Assembly (NCBI GenBank): GCA_937888615.1 | Contig: CALABZ010000435.1 | Span: 1-19,981, forward strand | Reading direction: 5' to 3' | From: an uncultured Lentisphaeria bacterium | Lineage (GTDB): Bacteria > Verrucomicrobiota > Lentisphaeria > Victivallales > Victivallaceae | Length of the DNA: 19,981 bases | Part shown: in pieces, positions 13,846 to 19,902 of the stretch | How the letters are laid out: the number at the start of each line of letters is the position of its first letter | Numbering within the stretch: position 1 is the stretch's first letter | Position numbers and translations under genes: made by a program | The notes under the pieces: generated by a model | What the model saw: only the letters and a program-made list of their open reading frames with translations | Database searches by the model: none | Told to the model about the DNA's origin: nothing

Positions 13846-14322
13846 TCACTTCCTCGCCCACGGCGGCGCGGAATTCGAGCCCGTCTGCGCCGGAGGCGTC
13901 GCCGGTTTTGCCGCGACCGCGCCGGAGAGCGACACGCGAGGGGCAAAGCCTTTGATTTCGTTCACGATCTCGTCGTCCTGATTCTTGCGACAGCGGACAG
14001 TGACGGTCAGCGGCAGATTGTGGAGTTCCACCGAATCGCGGGGCTGCGGCACGTTGACCGCGCGGCAGATTGCGGAGAGATCCGCACGGGCGATGCGGAC
14101 GGCGTCGGGGTTCGCGTTTTCCAGATTGAGACGCGCCCAGAGTTTCCGGTTCTTGTATTCCCCCTCGATCACCTCAAATTCGAGCTGGAGATACTGCCCG
14201 TTGCCAGTCTTGGTGGGCTTCATTTCCGAATCGGTGATGACGGCCTGATATTTTCCCGCCGGGATCGGATCAAACCCGGTCGACGGTTCGACTTCGTTCG
14301 CATTGAAATTAAGAGTTGCCAT
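13846..14322 (-). CDS. DUF669 phage protein, likely ssDNA-binding
   Basis: This 158-aa protein starts at ATG 14320-14322 (MATLNFNANEVEP); a longer frame to 14529 is only the shadow of its neighbour. The pattern PIPAGKYQAVITDSEMKPTK, then GQYLQLEFEVIEGEYKNRKL, then WARLNLENANPDAVRIARAD, matches DUF669, a family found in phage recombination modules next to Sak4-type ATPases and thought to act like an SSB. The last residues (SGSVAAKP region to SAPPWARK) are a flexible Pro/Ala tail ending in a Trp-containing tip. AAAGGA lies about 10 bases upstream. It ends 2 bases before the two-TM gene. The biochemical role is inferred from family context. Confidence 0.86.
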   Translation of the reverse strand: MATLNFNANEVEPSTGFDPIPAGKYQAVITDSEMKPTKTGNGQYLQLEFEVIEGEYKNRKLWARLNLENANPDAVRIARADLSAICRAVNVPQPRDSVELHNLPLTVTVRCRKNQDDEIVNEIKGFAPRVSLSGAVAAKPATPPAQTGSNSAPPWARK

Positions 14323-14341
14323 GTGATGTTGTTCCTTTGAT

Positions 14342-14569
14342 TTACGCCATGCAAAAGGCGTGATGGTTGAAAGCGGTTCTGATTTTCGGCGGCTTCGGGG
14401 GCGGTTCGCCGACCACGACCGCCGGTGCGCCGGGACACTGAATGTGTTCGTGATACTCAACAGGCGAATACTCGTCCCGGACGGCGCGGTAACGTTCGCC
14501 GGGATGAATGATTTGCCCGCAGAGATCACACGCCATCGGACGATACGCCGTCCGGATTTTTTCGTGCAT
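14342..14569 (-). CDS. Small Cys/His protein, probable zinc binding
   Basis: This 75-aa protein starts at ATG 14567-14569, with GAGG 9 bases upstream inside the preceding gene. CDLC (14-17), HPGERY and HEHIQC (40-45) form a likely single zinc site of the short 'CxxC...H...C' sort seen in many phage proteins. The C-terminal half is Pro-rich (GEPPPKPPKI). It overlaps the upstream 56-aa gene by 44 bases. Function is unknown; DNA or protein binding through the zinc knuckle is a guess. Confidence 0.7.
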   Translation of the reverse strand: MHEKIRTAYRPMACDLCGQIIHPGERYRAVRDEYSPVEYHEHIQCPGAPAVVVGEPPPKPPKIRTAFNHHAFCMA

Positions 14570-14696
14570 TTTTCTTTACCTCATAAGGTTTTCTGTCCTT
14601 AAATTCTTCTTTTTTACCGGGATTCCAATTTGCCACGGGACGATAGTAGCCGGTTACACGGCTGTACACCTCGACCGGTTTTCCGCATTTACTCAT
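14526..14696 (-). CDS. Short NrdD C-terminus-like (glycyl-radical tail-like) protein
   Basis: This 56-aa protein starts at ATG 14694-14696, with GAGGG 8 bases upstream and an 8-base overlap with the ATPase gene end. The core KCGKPVEVYSRVTGYYRP, then NWNPGKKEEFKDRKPY, closely matches the C-terminal tail of anaerobic ribonucleotide reductase (NrdD), where a Gly in RVTGY carries the radical. No NrdD catalytic domain is encoded nearby. Comparable short stand-alone proteins exist in anaerobes and are often annotated as 'anaerobic ribonucleoside-triphosphate reductase'. It might patch a damaged host NrdD, as YfiD/GrcA does for pyruvate formate-lyase, or simply share the fold. It overlaps the next gene by 44 bases. 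Confidence 0.75.
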   Translation of the reverse strand: MSKCGKPVEVYSRVTGYYRPVANWNPGKKEEFKDRKPYEVKKNARKNPDGVSSDGV

Positions 14697-15465
14697 GATT
14701 TTCACCCTCGATTTTCTGATAGGCGTCGATAAATGCCTGCCACGACAGCGGAAGTTCGGCGGGCAGACCGTAACGGTTTTTCGCAATACACGCCGGACTG
14801 CCGACCGTGCGGATGATCCGCTCGCCGCCGTCCGCGCCGATGGGGGCGGCAATCGCCCGTTCGCCGGTGAATCCGGCATTTTCCTTGGTGACGCGGAATT
14901 TCTTGTTCGCAAACAGCACCGCATCCACCCATTCCGCGATGAGGCTGGCCGCATGTTTGTGAAGACGCGGAGTGTAGCGGTCGTAGGCGGCATTTTCGGG
15001 GTCTTCAAAACGCTCCACCTTGGCGTGGGCGACCAGAATCACCATCATGTTCCGCTTATCGCGCAACTCCTGCAACAGCGCAATGACCTTGCGCCAGTGA
15101 GTGAGCGCATGGGTGTAACCGCGACCGTAGCCGCCGTCGGCTTTTTCGATGGAACGAACGCCGTATTCCCGGCAGACTTCGTCGAAGATCAGCCGTTCCA
15201 GCCAGTCCGCCGAATCGATCACGACCGTTTGAAAATCGTGCGGCTCGTCGCGGAGCGCGGTGAGTTCCGAAAGCACCTCCGCGACGCTGTGCGCCAGCGG
15301 AAACTTTTTGCAGTTGATTTCGCCCAAGCCATCCTCGGTCTGAACGAAGATCGCGCCTGGTGCGGATGCTCCGAAGGTACTTTTTCCTACCCCTTCGCTC
15401 CCGTAAATCATAATGCGCGGCGGCTTCTGCTCTTTGCCGGTTTGAATGTTTTCCAGCATTCCCAT
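14689..15465 (-). CDS. Sak4-like RecA-fold ATPase (phage recombination)
   Basis: This 258-aa nucleotide-binding protein belongs to the RecA-like AAA_24/Sak4 group, which works with an SSB-like partner in single-strand annealing recombination. Walker A is YGSEGVGKST at 21-30 and Walker B VVIDSADWL at 81-89. A polar segment (VILVAHAKVERF) resembles the RecA-type sensor. The ATG at 15465 has AGGAG 10 bases upstream; the ATG two codons later is possible. Downstream in the same operon lie DUF669, RusA and the SF2 helicase, and upstream a RecE-like nuclease, making a full recombination set. It lacks the extra domains of RecA itself. Confidence 0.88.
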   Translation of the reverse strand: MGMLENIQTGKEQKPPRIMIYGSEGVGKSTFGASAPGAIFVQTEDGLGEINCKKFPLAHSVAEVLSELTALRDEPHDFQTVVIDSADWLERLIFDEVCREYGVRSIEKADGGYGRGYTHALTHWRKVIALLQELRDKRNMMVILVAHAKVERFEDPENAAYDRYTPRLHKHAASLIAEWVDAVLFANKKFRVTKENAGFTGERAIAAPIGADGGERIIRTVGSPACIAKNRYGLPAELPLSWQAFIDAYQKIEGENHE

Positions 15466-15486
15466 AGTGTGTTTTCTCCTTGAAAG

Positions 15487-16335
15487 TTAGTTATTGTCTT
15501 TGTTTCGAATGATTTCCAGAACATCGCCGTCGAGCGCGTAAATCGGCTGCTTCAGATCAATCAGAGTTCGCGGATCGCGGTCTTCGGCAACGGTTTTGAT
15601 GATGCTTTGCACTTTGGGCCAGTATTCGAGAGTACCTTTTTCATTGGTGAACGGCTGCGAATCCTTCTTTATCAGCATATCGCGCAACTTAATGATGACG
15701 GCATCACCCTTTCTGCTTTCCGGAAGTCCTGAACAAAGAACACGGGCAATGTATTTCAGCTTGCCAATCGGAACGGTCTCATACGCCTTGACGAATTCGG
15801 CGAGGACTCCGGCAATTTTCACTCCCGGCTGAGATGTGAACATGCTGCGGACCGCATCAATGGCATCTTTGTAACAGGCATAGAATCTGCGTTCCTCATC
15901 CGTGCCGAATTTTATTCCCGTGAGCTGACGGCAAATTGCCGTGATGTCCTTTTTCAGATTCGGATCGTTATCCTGATTCTGATGCGGGGAGACGTCATCT
16001 TCTATGTCCCGGAGGTCTTCGTCCAAATCCAGCATGACGAAAAAGTTCACGGTCATGTCTGCGACAATGACGGCTTCCAACCGGTGTTGACCGCCGAAGA
16101 GTCGCCCTGTGACATCAAATTTCAGCGGCATGGCTCCGCGTTTGCATTTCCAGTGCCCGCCCTGCATCAGACGGGCCAGACGCTCGACGTTGGCAGGACG
16201 AATGTTGCGGTTCCCAGCATTGTAAAGCTCCAAAATGTGTCTTGCGATATCCGGGGTGCAGATCAGCAGAAACGTTTTGCGGTAATGGGTGAGGACAAGA
16301 CGGTCGAATTCTTCAGCGGTGGTTACAGTAAGCAT
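15487..16335 (-). CDS. ParB/DGQHR-like phage protein
   Basis: This 282-aa protein has its recognisable part in the first 115 residues. It has NRNIRPANVERLARLMQGGH (42-61), then GAMPLKFDVTGRLFGGQHRL (67-86), a ParB/DGQHR-superfamily core with the motif G(D/G)QHR. A second half (120-282) is helical and unassigned. Proteins with this layout are frequent in phages and are annotated as ParB-like or hypothetical. The ATG at 16335 follows AAAGGGA. It lies between the tandem ParB genes and the Sak4-like ATPase in the early operon. It could bind CTP or nucleic acid like ParB-fold proteins, but that is family inference. Confidence 0.8.
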   Translation of the reverse strand: MLTVTTAEEFDRLVLTHYRKTFLLICTPDIARHILELYNAGNRNIRPANVERLARLMQGGHWKCKRGAMPLKFDVTGRLFGGQHRLEAVIVADMTVNFFVMLDLDEDLRDIEDDVSPHQNQDNDPNLKKDITAICRQLTGIKFGTDEERRFYACYKDAIDAVRSMFTSQPGVKIAGVLAEFVKAYETVPIGKLKYIARVLCSGLPESRKGDAVIIKLRDMLIKKDSQPFTNEKGTLEYWPKVQSIIKTVAEDRDPRTLIDLKQPIYALDGDVLEIIRNKDNN

Positions 16336-16350
16336 GATTTTCCCTTTCGA

Positions 16351-17169
16351 TTATGCCAGTTGATTCAAAATGATGTCGAGTTTTTCAATGATCGCGTCTT
16401 TCATGGCAGCGATCTGTTTTTCCGAGTAATGGAGATCGGGATAATGCGTTTTTTCGCTTTTTATCTCTTTCTCCAAGGCGGCAATCATATTTTCCGGAAT
16501 GTTTTTCAGACGGTATTTCATGGCAAGTCTGAGTTGCTCCTCCGGTGAAATGGGATTGTTTTCCGCAGATTCGGCTTTATCCGCGGCGCATTTAGCCAGA
16601 GTATCCTCGTAGGCTTTGGTCACGCTGATCTCGCCGTCGCACATGGCACGTTTGGTATCGTCCGAACCATCCTTTGCCACACGCCGCAGACGTTCCGCTT
16701 TTTTTGTGGAAACGTTGAGAACTTTTGCCAGACGTTCGGCGCTTTTTCCCTTGGGGAGCGGTTCCGTGGAAGAATTAGAGCCGTCCGGCTCTAATTTCTT
16801 CCGTCCGCGTTTTGCCAACTGGTCAGCCGCTTGAATGTAGCGAAGCATGTCGCCGAGCGTAATATTGCGGCGTTCCACCTGCTGACTCACCGCATAATCC
16901 AAAGCCTCGCCGACATCATCGAATTCTTTCAGAATAACAGAGACCTCCTCGATACCAAGCGAAAGAGCCACTTGCAGACGGGTATGTCCGTCCAACACAA
17001 TCGGCTTGTCTTTCATCCAGACAATGATGGGATGCGCCGGGTCAAACCCGATCTTCTTCATCTTCGCGGTAATCTTTTTTACGACTGCATCCTGAATCGG
17101 GAAGACGCTGCTGAACGGTTCCTGCGTCTCCAGCAACTCTGTCCGCATGAGTTCCTGTTTATTGTTCAC
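16351..17169 (-). CDS. ParB-like DNA-binding protein with HTH
   Basis: This 272-aa protein has a ParB N-terminal domain (15-110) with IVLDGHTRLQVALSLG at 57-72, then a helix-turn-helix at about 142-168 (SAERLAKVLNVSTKKAERLR) and a helical C-terminal tail. ParB proteins are CTP-dependent DNA clamps that load at palindromic sites. Phage relatives can act as regulators or partition factors. It starts at GTG 17167-17169, overlapping the previous gene as GTGA with GAGG 7 bases upstream. No ParA is visible in the window. Its own coding sequence contains a large hairpin/palindrome at 16768-16802. It is a tandem paralogue of the next gene upstream. Confidence 0.86.
   Translation of the reverse strand: MNNKQELMRTELLETQEPFSSVFPIQDAVVKKITAKMKKIGFDPAHPIIVWMKDKPIVLDGHTRLQVALSLGIEEVSVILKEFDDVGEALDYAVSQQVERRNITLGDMLRYIQAADQLAKRGRKKLEPDGSNSSTEPLPKGKSAERLAKVLNVSTKKAERLRRVAKDGSDDTKRAMCDGEISVTKAYEDTLAKCAADKAESAENNPISPEEQLRLAMKYRLKNIPENMIAALEKEIKSEKTHYPDLHYSEKQIAAMKDAIIEKLDIILNQLA
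16768..16802. repeat. Perfect-looking 15-bp inverted repeat inside parB-like gene
   Basis: The arms GGAAGAATTAGAGCC (16768-16782) and GGCTCTAATTTCTTCC (16787-16802) pair around a GTCC loop, with a single bulged base. It lies in the linker between the ParB domain and the HTH (KKLEPDGSNSST). It could be a ParB binding site or an RNA hairpin in the operon mRNA. Confidence 0.8.
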
Positions 17170-17585
17170 AATGTCACCTCAATCGTCATGATCCGACAGC
17201 GGGCGGTAAGGTGCTGAATACTTTTCTCCAGCAGGGAATATCTGGCATCGTTAAGTTTTTGCGCAAGTTCTTCGTCCATGTAATGACTGCGAAATACATT
17301 GTTATGCAAGGCGTATTCGACAGCCTCGTCCTCGGATGGGAATTCTCTTTCACAAACTATAACATGCTTAATTCCGGCTTTCAGCGCGGCGGCAAGACGG
17401 AGATGTCCGTCGACGACGAGATTGTCGTGTCCTTTCCAAAGCACAATCGGAAAGGCATTGTCGAATCCATTTTTTCTCATACTGTTTGCAAGCCGGGAAA
17501 CAACCTTTTTATCGAACGGCATCAATCCCTTGAACGGGGGCGCGGTTCTGAGTGAGGTGGGAGAAATTTTTTCAAAATCGTTCAT
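17166..17585 (-). CDS. ParB N-terminal domain protein (no HTH)
   Basis: This 139-aa protein is almost entirely a ParB N-terminal domain: MPFDKKVVSRLANSMRKNGF (22-41), PIVLW, then NLVVDGHLRLAAALKAG at 55-71. It aligns along its length with the ParB domain of the next gene (shared pattern VV..(I/L)A..M.K.GFD, then (V/I)(L/V)DGH.RL..AL..G). It therefore seems to be a tandem duplicate that lost or never had the HTH. Its stop overlaps the next start as GTGA. The ATG at 17585 has AGGA 11 bases upstream. Together the pair may form a hetero-complex, with this copy lacking specific DNA binding. Confidence 0.82.
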   Translation of the reverse strand: MNDFEKISPTSLRTAPPFKGLMPFDKKVVSRLANSMRKNGFDNAFPIVLWKGHDNLVVDGHLRLAAALKAGIKHVIVCEREFPSEDEAVEYALHNNVFRSHYMDEELAQKLNDARYSLLEKSIQHLTARCRIMTIEVTL

Positions 17586-17610
17586 TTTGTTTATTTCCTT
17601 ATACTGAAAA

Positions 17611-18417
17611 TTAAAGGGTGTCGATGATGCGGAGGTCTTCGTAGCCGGTCGGCCATACGCCGGTGGAGCAACAGGCGCGGAAGCGTTCCAGAGCGGAATT
17701 GTTGGAGAGTTCCGCCAGATCCAGCACCTCGCTGGTCAGCTTCCACACGCCGGAGGAGAACGGCTCGTTTTTTTCCACCGCGATGATATGAACCGGGATG
17801 TCCATGCCGACGACCTTGCGGATGACCGCCCGGTAAAACGCCAGCTGGTGGATGTATCCGTAACGGCGGCAGTCGGATTCAAACCAGCGGAGACTGTCGC
17901 AGGTTTTGAGATCGACCAAGCCAAATTGAGGCGAGAACCAGTCCATGCGGATTTGGCACGGCACGCCGCAGTATTCGGTGCGGATCACGCCCTCGGCAAC
18001 GCCGTTTGCCAGCAGTTCGGACGCAACCGGATGAAGCCACACGCCGGTTTGAAGTTTCAGAATGAAGTTGAAATCCTTGCCGGAAACAACCTCGCGCTCC
18101 TGTGTCGCCGCCCATTCCGCAAACGCTTTGGTTTTGGAACCGTAGGATTCTCCGGTGCGGGGATTGATCGGGCCGTCCGAAACCACATACTCTTTATCGA
18201 AAGCGTTGCGCCCTTCGAGGATCAGACAGTGCGCCGCGCGTCCGATAGTGAATGCGGCGGACTCGTTTTCCTGAATTTGACCTTGGACTTTTTTGCGGTA
18301 GAGAGCCGGGGATTCCCGGAAATCGGCCAACAAATGGCTCGACATAAATTCTCCGCTGCGGCTGCGGGCGTGGTATTCGTCCGCCGGTTCGTGAATGATG
18401 AAATCGAGGTTGTTCAT
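17611..18417 (-). CDS. RecE/RecB-like PD-(D/E)XK exonuclease
   Basis: This nuclease probably chews one strand of double-stranded DNA ends to start recombination. The 268-aa protein (from ATG 18415-18417; longer frame to 18453 unsupported) shows FTIGRAAHCLILEG (56-69), then RTEYCGVPCQIRMDW (146-160) and LVDLKTCDS (167-175, with D169 and K171), then YIHQLAFYRAVI (188-199). This order matches the PDDEXK_1/exonuclease VIII C-terminal family. AAGGA lies about 11 bases before the start. With the Sak4-like ATPase and DUF669 protein it forms a phage recombination set. It is the second gene of the early unit after the sigma-like gene. Confidence 0.9.
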   Translation of the reverse strand: MNNLDFIIHEPADEYHARSRSGEFMSSHLLADFRESPALYRKKVQGQIQENESAAFTIGRAAHCLILEGRNAFDKEYVVSDGPINPRTGESYGSKTKAFAEWAATQEREVVSGKDFNFILKLQTGVWLHPVASELLANGVAEGVIRTEYCGVPCQIRMDWFSPQFGLVDLKTCDSLRWFESDCRRYGYIHQLAFYRAVIRKVVGMDIPVHIIAVEKNEPFSSGVWKLTSEVLDLAELSNNSALERFRACCSTGVWPTGYEDLRIIDTL

Positions 18418-18483
18418 GGTGTTGTTTTCCTTTCTTAAGGCTTTTCGTTCCAAGCCGTATATTCAGGTTGTGCGGAAAAATCC

Positions 18484-19029
18484 TCAGAGATTTTCCAAAT
18501 ATTTTTCCATTTTTCCTTTTTTGAACTCGCTTCTGATCGGGTAGATATAGAAGTGAAAGAAGGAGGATTCCGGAATTCCGAGACGTTTGGCGATTGCACT
18601 GAATGTGTCGCCACGCATAATCCAGTGACAAACCATGCGCTGTTCGGATGTGAGATTTTCCATGGCGACCGCAAGATCCATACGCAGATCGGCCAAAGTG
18701 ATGCGATCTTTCGCATATACCGGGATTTCAGGCTTGCCGTCGATATCCTCGCTGTAAAATTGGCGTTTGGAACTTTCGGTGAAGAACAGATCGCGAATGT
18801 TATTGATTCTTCGCTCGATCACCTTCCGCACAAAGGTTTCTACCGATGCGGCTCCGTCGATGCGGAAAAGACGAATAGCCCGCGAGATGCAGATCCACAT
18901 CTCCTGTTCAATATCGTCGCCATGAGATGCGAGAATGGGGTGAAGCCGGGTCTGTTGTTCAATAAACACGGAAACTGACTTGCGGATGTATGCATTCGCA
19001 TACACTTCTTCGAAAGAGATGGTTGACAT
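18484..19029 (-). CDS. Sigma-70 family-like (ECF-type) factor
   Basis: This 181-aa protein begins at ATG 19027-19029, with AAAGGA about 8 bases upstream; a TTG start at 19098 is unlikely. Residues 33-82 (ASHGDDIEQEMWICISRAIR, then SVETFVRKVIERRINNIRD) look like sigma region 2. Residues 112-165 (MENLTSEQRMVCHWIMRGDT, then AIAKRLGIPESS) look like region 4 with a helix-turn-helix. It is therefore likely to direct RNA polymerase or to be a related regulator. It is the first gene of the long leftward early operon, directly downstream of the repeat-rich control region, and may activate phage genes. The region 2 match is weaker than region 4. Confidence 0.8.
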   Translation of the reverse strand: MSTISFEEVYANAYIRKSVSVFIEQQTRLHPILASHGDDIEQEMWICISRAIRLFRIDGAASVETFVRKVIERRINNIRDLFFTESSKRQFYSEDIDGKPEIPVYAKDRITLADLRMDLAVAMENLTSEQRMVCHWIMRGDTFSAIAKRLGIPESSFFHFYIYPIRSEFKKGKMEKYLENL

Positions 19030-19099
19030 ATTGCCGTCCTTTGGTTTTGCCCGCCGCACCATTGCGTTGGGCTCGACCAATCCGGACAGTTGCGCCAAT

Positions 19100-19113
19100 A
19101 ACCGACTGCAACT
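19100..19113. repeat. Direct repeat copy 1, AACCGACTGCAACT
   Basis: This is a 14-bp exact match to 19263-19276, 163 bases away, in the same orientation. Both contain the TGCAACT core and flank the AT-rich control region. Confidence 0.85.
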
Positions 19114-19193
19114 TTTTACATTGCTCGTAATTGTTTAATCATCAATTATTTAAAATTTCAGTTTTATTTTTTGGGGTTGCGTGAACGAGCGGC

Positions 19194-19257
19194 ATTTTGC
19201 AACTTTTCCTGTCGGAGAAAGCATGATTGAGGAGTCGGTGAGAAAAAGTTGCAAAAT
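19194..19257. repeat. Perfect 14-bp inverted repeat
   Basis: The arm ATTTTGCAACTTTT (19194-19207) is the exact reverse complement of AAAAGTTGCAAAAT (19244-19257); the spacer is 36 bases. Both arms carry the AGTTGCA core shared with the 14-bp direct repeat. It looks like a paired operator. Confidence 0.85.
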
Positions 19258-19262
19258 AGGAC

Positions 19263-19276
19263 AACCGACTGCAACT
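19263..19276. repeat. Direct repeat copy 2, AACCGACTGCAACT
   Basis: Identical to 19100-19113 and on the upstream side of the control region relative to leftward transcription. Confidence 0.85.
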
Positions 19277-19321
19277 CGTTGATTACAAATAACAATTTTT
19301 ACAAAGCAGCCAGACGCCTGC

Positions 19322-19362
19322 AAAAAAAAGACCGGCGCACTCTAAAAAGAGATACGCCGGTC
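19322..19362 (-). terminator. Intrinsic terminator of the HTH gene
   Basis: Read leftward, an 8-bp stem (GACCGGCG/CGCCGGTC, 19330-19337 with 19355-19362) encloses a second CTCT/AGAG stem and is followed by eight T residues (19322-19329). It lies 22 bases after the HTH gene stop, so it isolates that gene from the early operon. Confidence 0.88.
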
Positions 19363-19384
19363 AATTATGGGATGGAGGCAATGT

Positions 19385-19900
19385 CTATCGGACGGCTTTC
19401 CGTCCATATGCGTAAACGCTCGCTCGGTTTCCTGCCGCGTCAAAAAGCGCCTTCAGTTCAAGATCGGTCTGCAACGCCCGTGTAATGGTGTATTTGTCCA
19501 CATTCATCATCCGTGCAAGTTCAACTTGTTTGATGGGATGAAAATCATAATCGCGTCCGGAAGATTCGGCCTGTTCAATCGCACCGTAAATTCCCACCAT
19601 ATACTGACGAAGTTCGACTTTCAGCTTGATGATCAAATCACCAATCCGGCTGTGGCGGCCCTGACTTTTGGCCTTTTTCGGTTGTGTATTCAGTGAGCCT
19701 TGCAAAGCGGAAGCCATTGCCGCAGCATCAAAAACAATTTTTCCTTCGTCACAGTTGCAAAAATCTTTCAGCAAAAATGTCCGGTCTGCAACGAATCCAC
19801 CGAATGGAAACGGCGGAAGATTTCCGACAACCAGAAGGATTGCCGTGTTATTTGAAGGCAAAATGCTTTTGACCACTTTGCTTACCTGTTGGTTATTCAA
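19385..19900 (-). CDS. HTH-like protein at the prophage end, start uncertain
   Basis: The frame gives up to 171 residues but has no ATG near its upstream end. The possible starts are TTG 19898-19900 (inside the mraY-like sequence) and GTG 19874-19876 (KVVKSILPSN). A TGA closes the frame at 19904-19906. The C-terminal ~60 residues contain a probable helix-turn-helix (IKQVELARMMNVDKYTITRA), preceded by helices (IGDLIIKLKVELRQYM). The N-terminal half (ILLVVGNLPPFPFGGFVADR) is unassigned. Because the gene abuts the integration junction, its original start in the free phage may lie across attP and be lost here. It has its own terminator, so it is a single-gene unit, as expected for a lysogeny regulator. 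Confidence 0.6.
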   Translation of the reverse strand: MNNQQVSKVVKSILPSNNTAILLVVGNLPPFPFGGFVADRTFLLKDFCNCDEGKIVFDAAAMASALQGSLNTQPKKAKSQGRHSRIGDLIIKLKVELRQYMVGIYGAIEQAESSGRDYDFHPIKQVELARMMNVDKYTITRALQTDLELKALFDAAGNRASVYAYGRKAVR

Positions 19901-19902
19901 TG
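19880..19902. other. Probable attachment site (att) at the prophage-mraY junction
   Basis: Sequence to the right of about 19893 encodes MraY in the plus strand, while sequence to the left is phage. The in-frame codons before 19887 (LLTTLLT) do not look like MraY and those after do (LFNAHPAKIFMGD). The exact core cannot be given without the other end of the prophage. Confidence 0.55.

Larger units (their letters stand above)
19030..19384. promoter_or_regulatory. Control region with four AGTTGCA sites
   Basis: The stretch has no gene. It holds three TGCAACT copies (19107-19113, 19198-19204, 19270-19276) and one reversed AGTTGCA (19247-19253). It also carries an AT-rich block (19120-19180) that should contain the promoter of the leftward sigma-like gene, though no strong -35/-10 pair is clear. 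The right end is the terminator of the HTH gene. Confidence 0.65.
1..19895. mobile_element. Right part of a prophage integrated in mraY
   Basis: The block holds a large terminase, primase-helicase, RusA, a RecE-like nuclease, a Sak4-like ATPase, a Bro-N protein and DUF669, which together are diagnostic of a tailed-phage genome. Almost every gene reads leftward with overlapping ends. The right boundary is set by the abrupt appearance of MraY coding sequence near 19893. The left boundary, structural genes and integrase are outside the window. The exact right end is uncertain by about 20 bases because the partner att site is not visible. Confidence 0.88.

Noticed and set aside
19684..19872. Plus-strand small frame next to mraY as a real gene
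   Set aside because: It is antisense to the HTH gene, in a different frame from mraY, and lacks a ribosome site.
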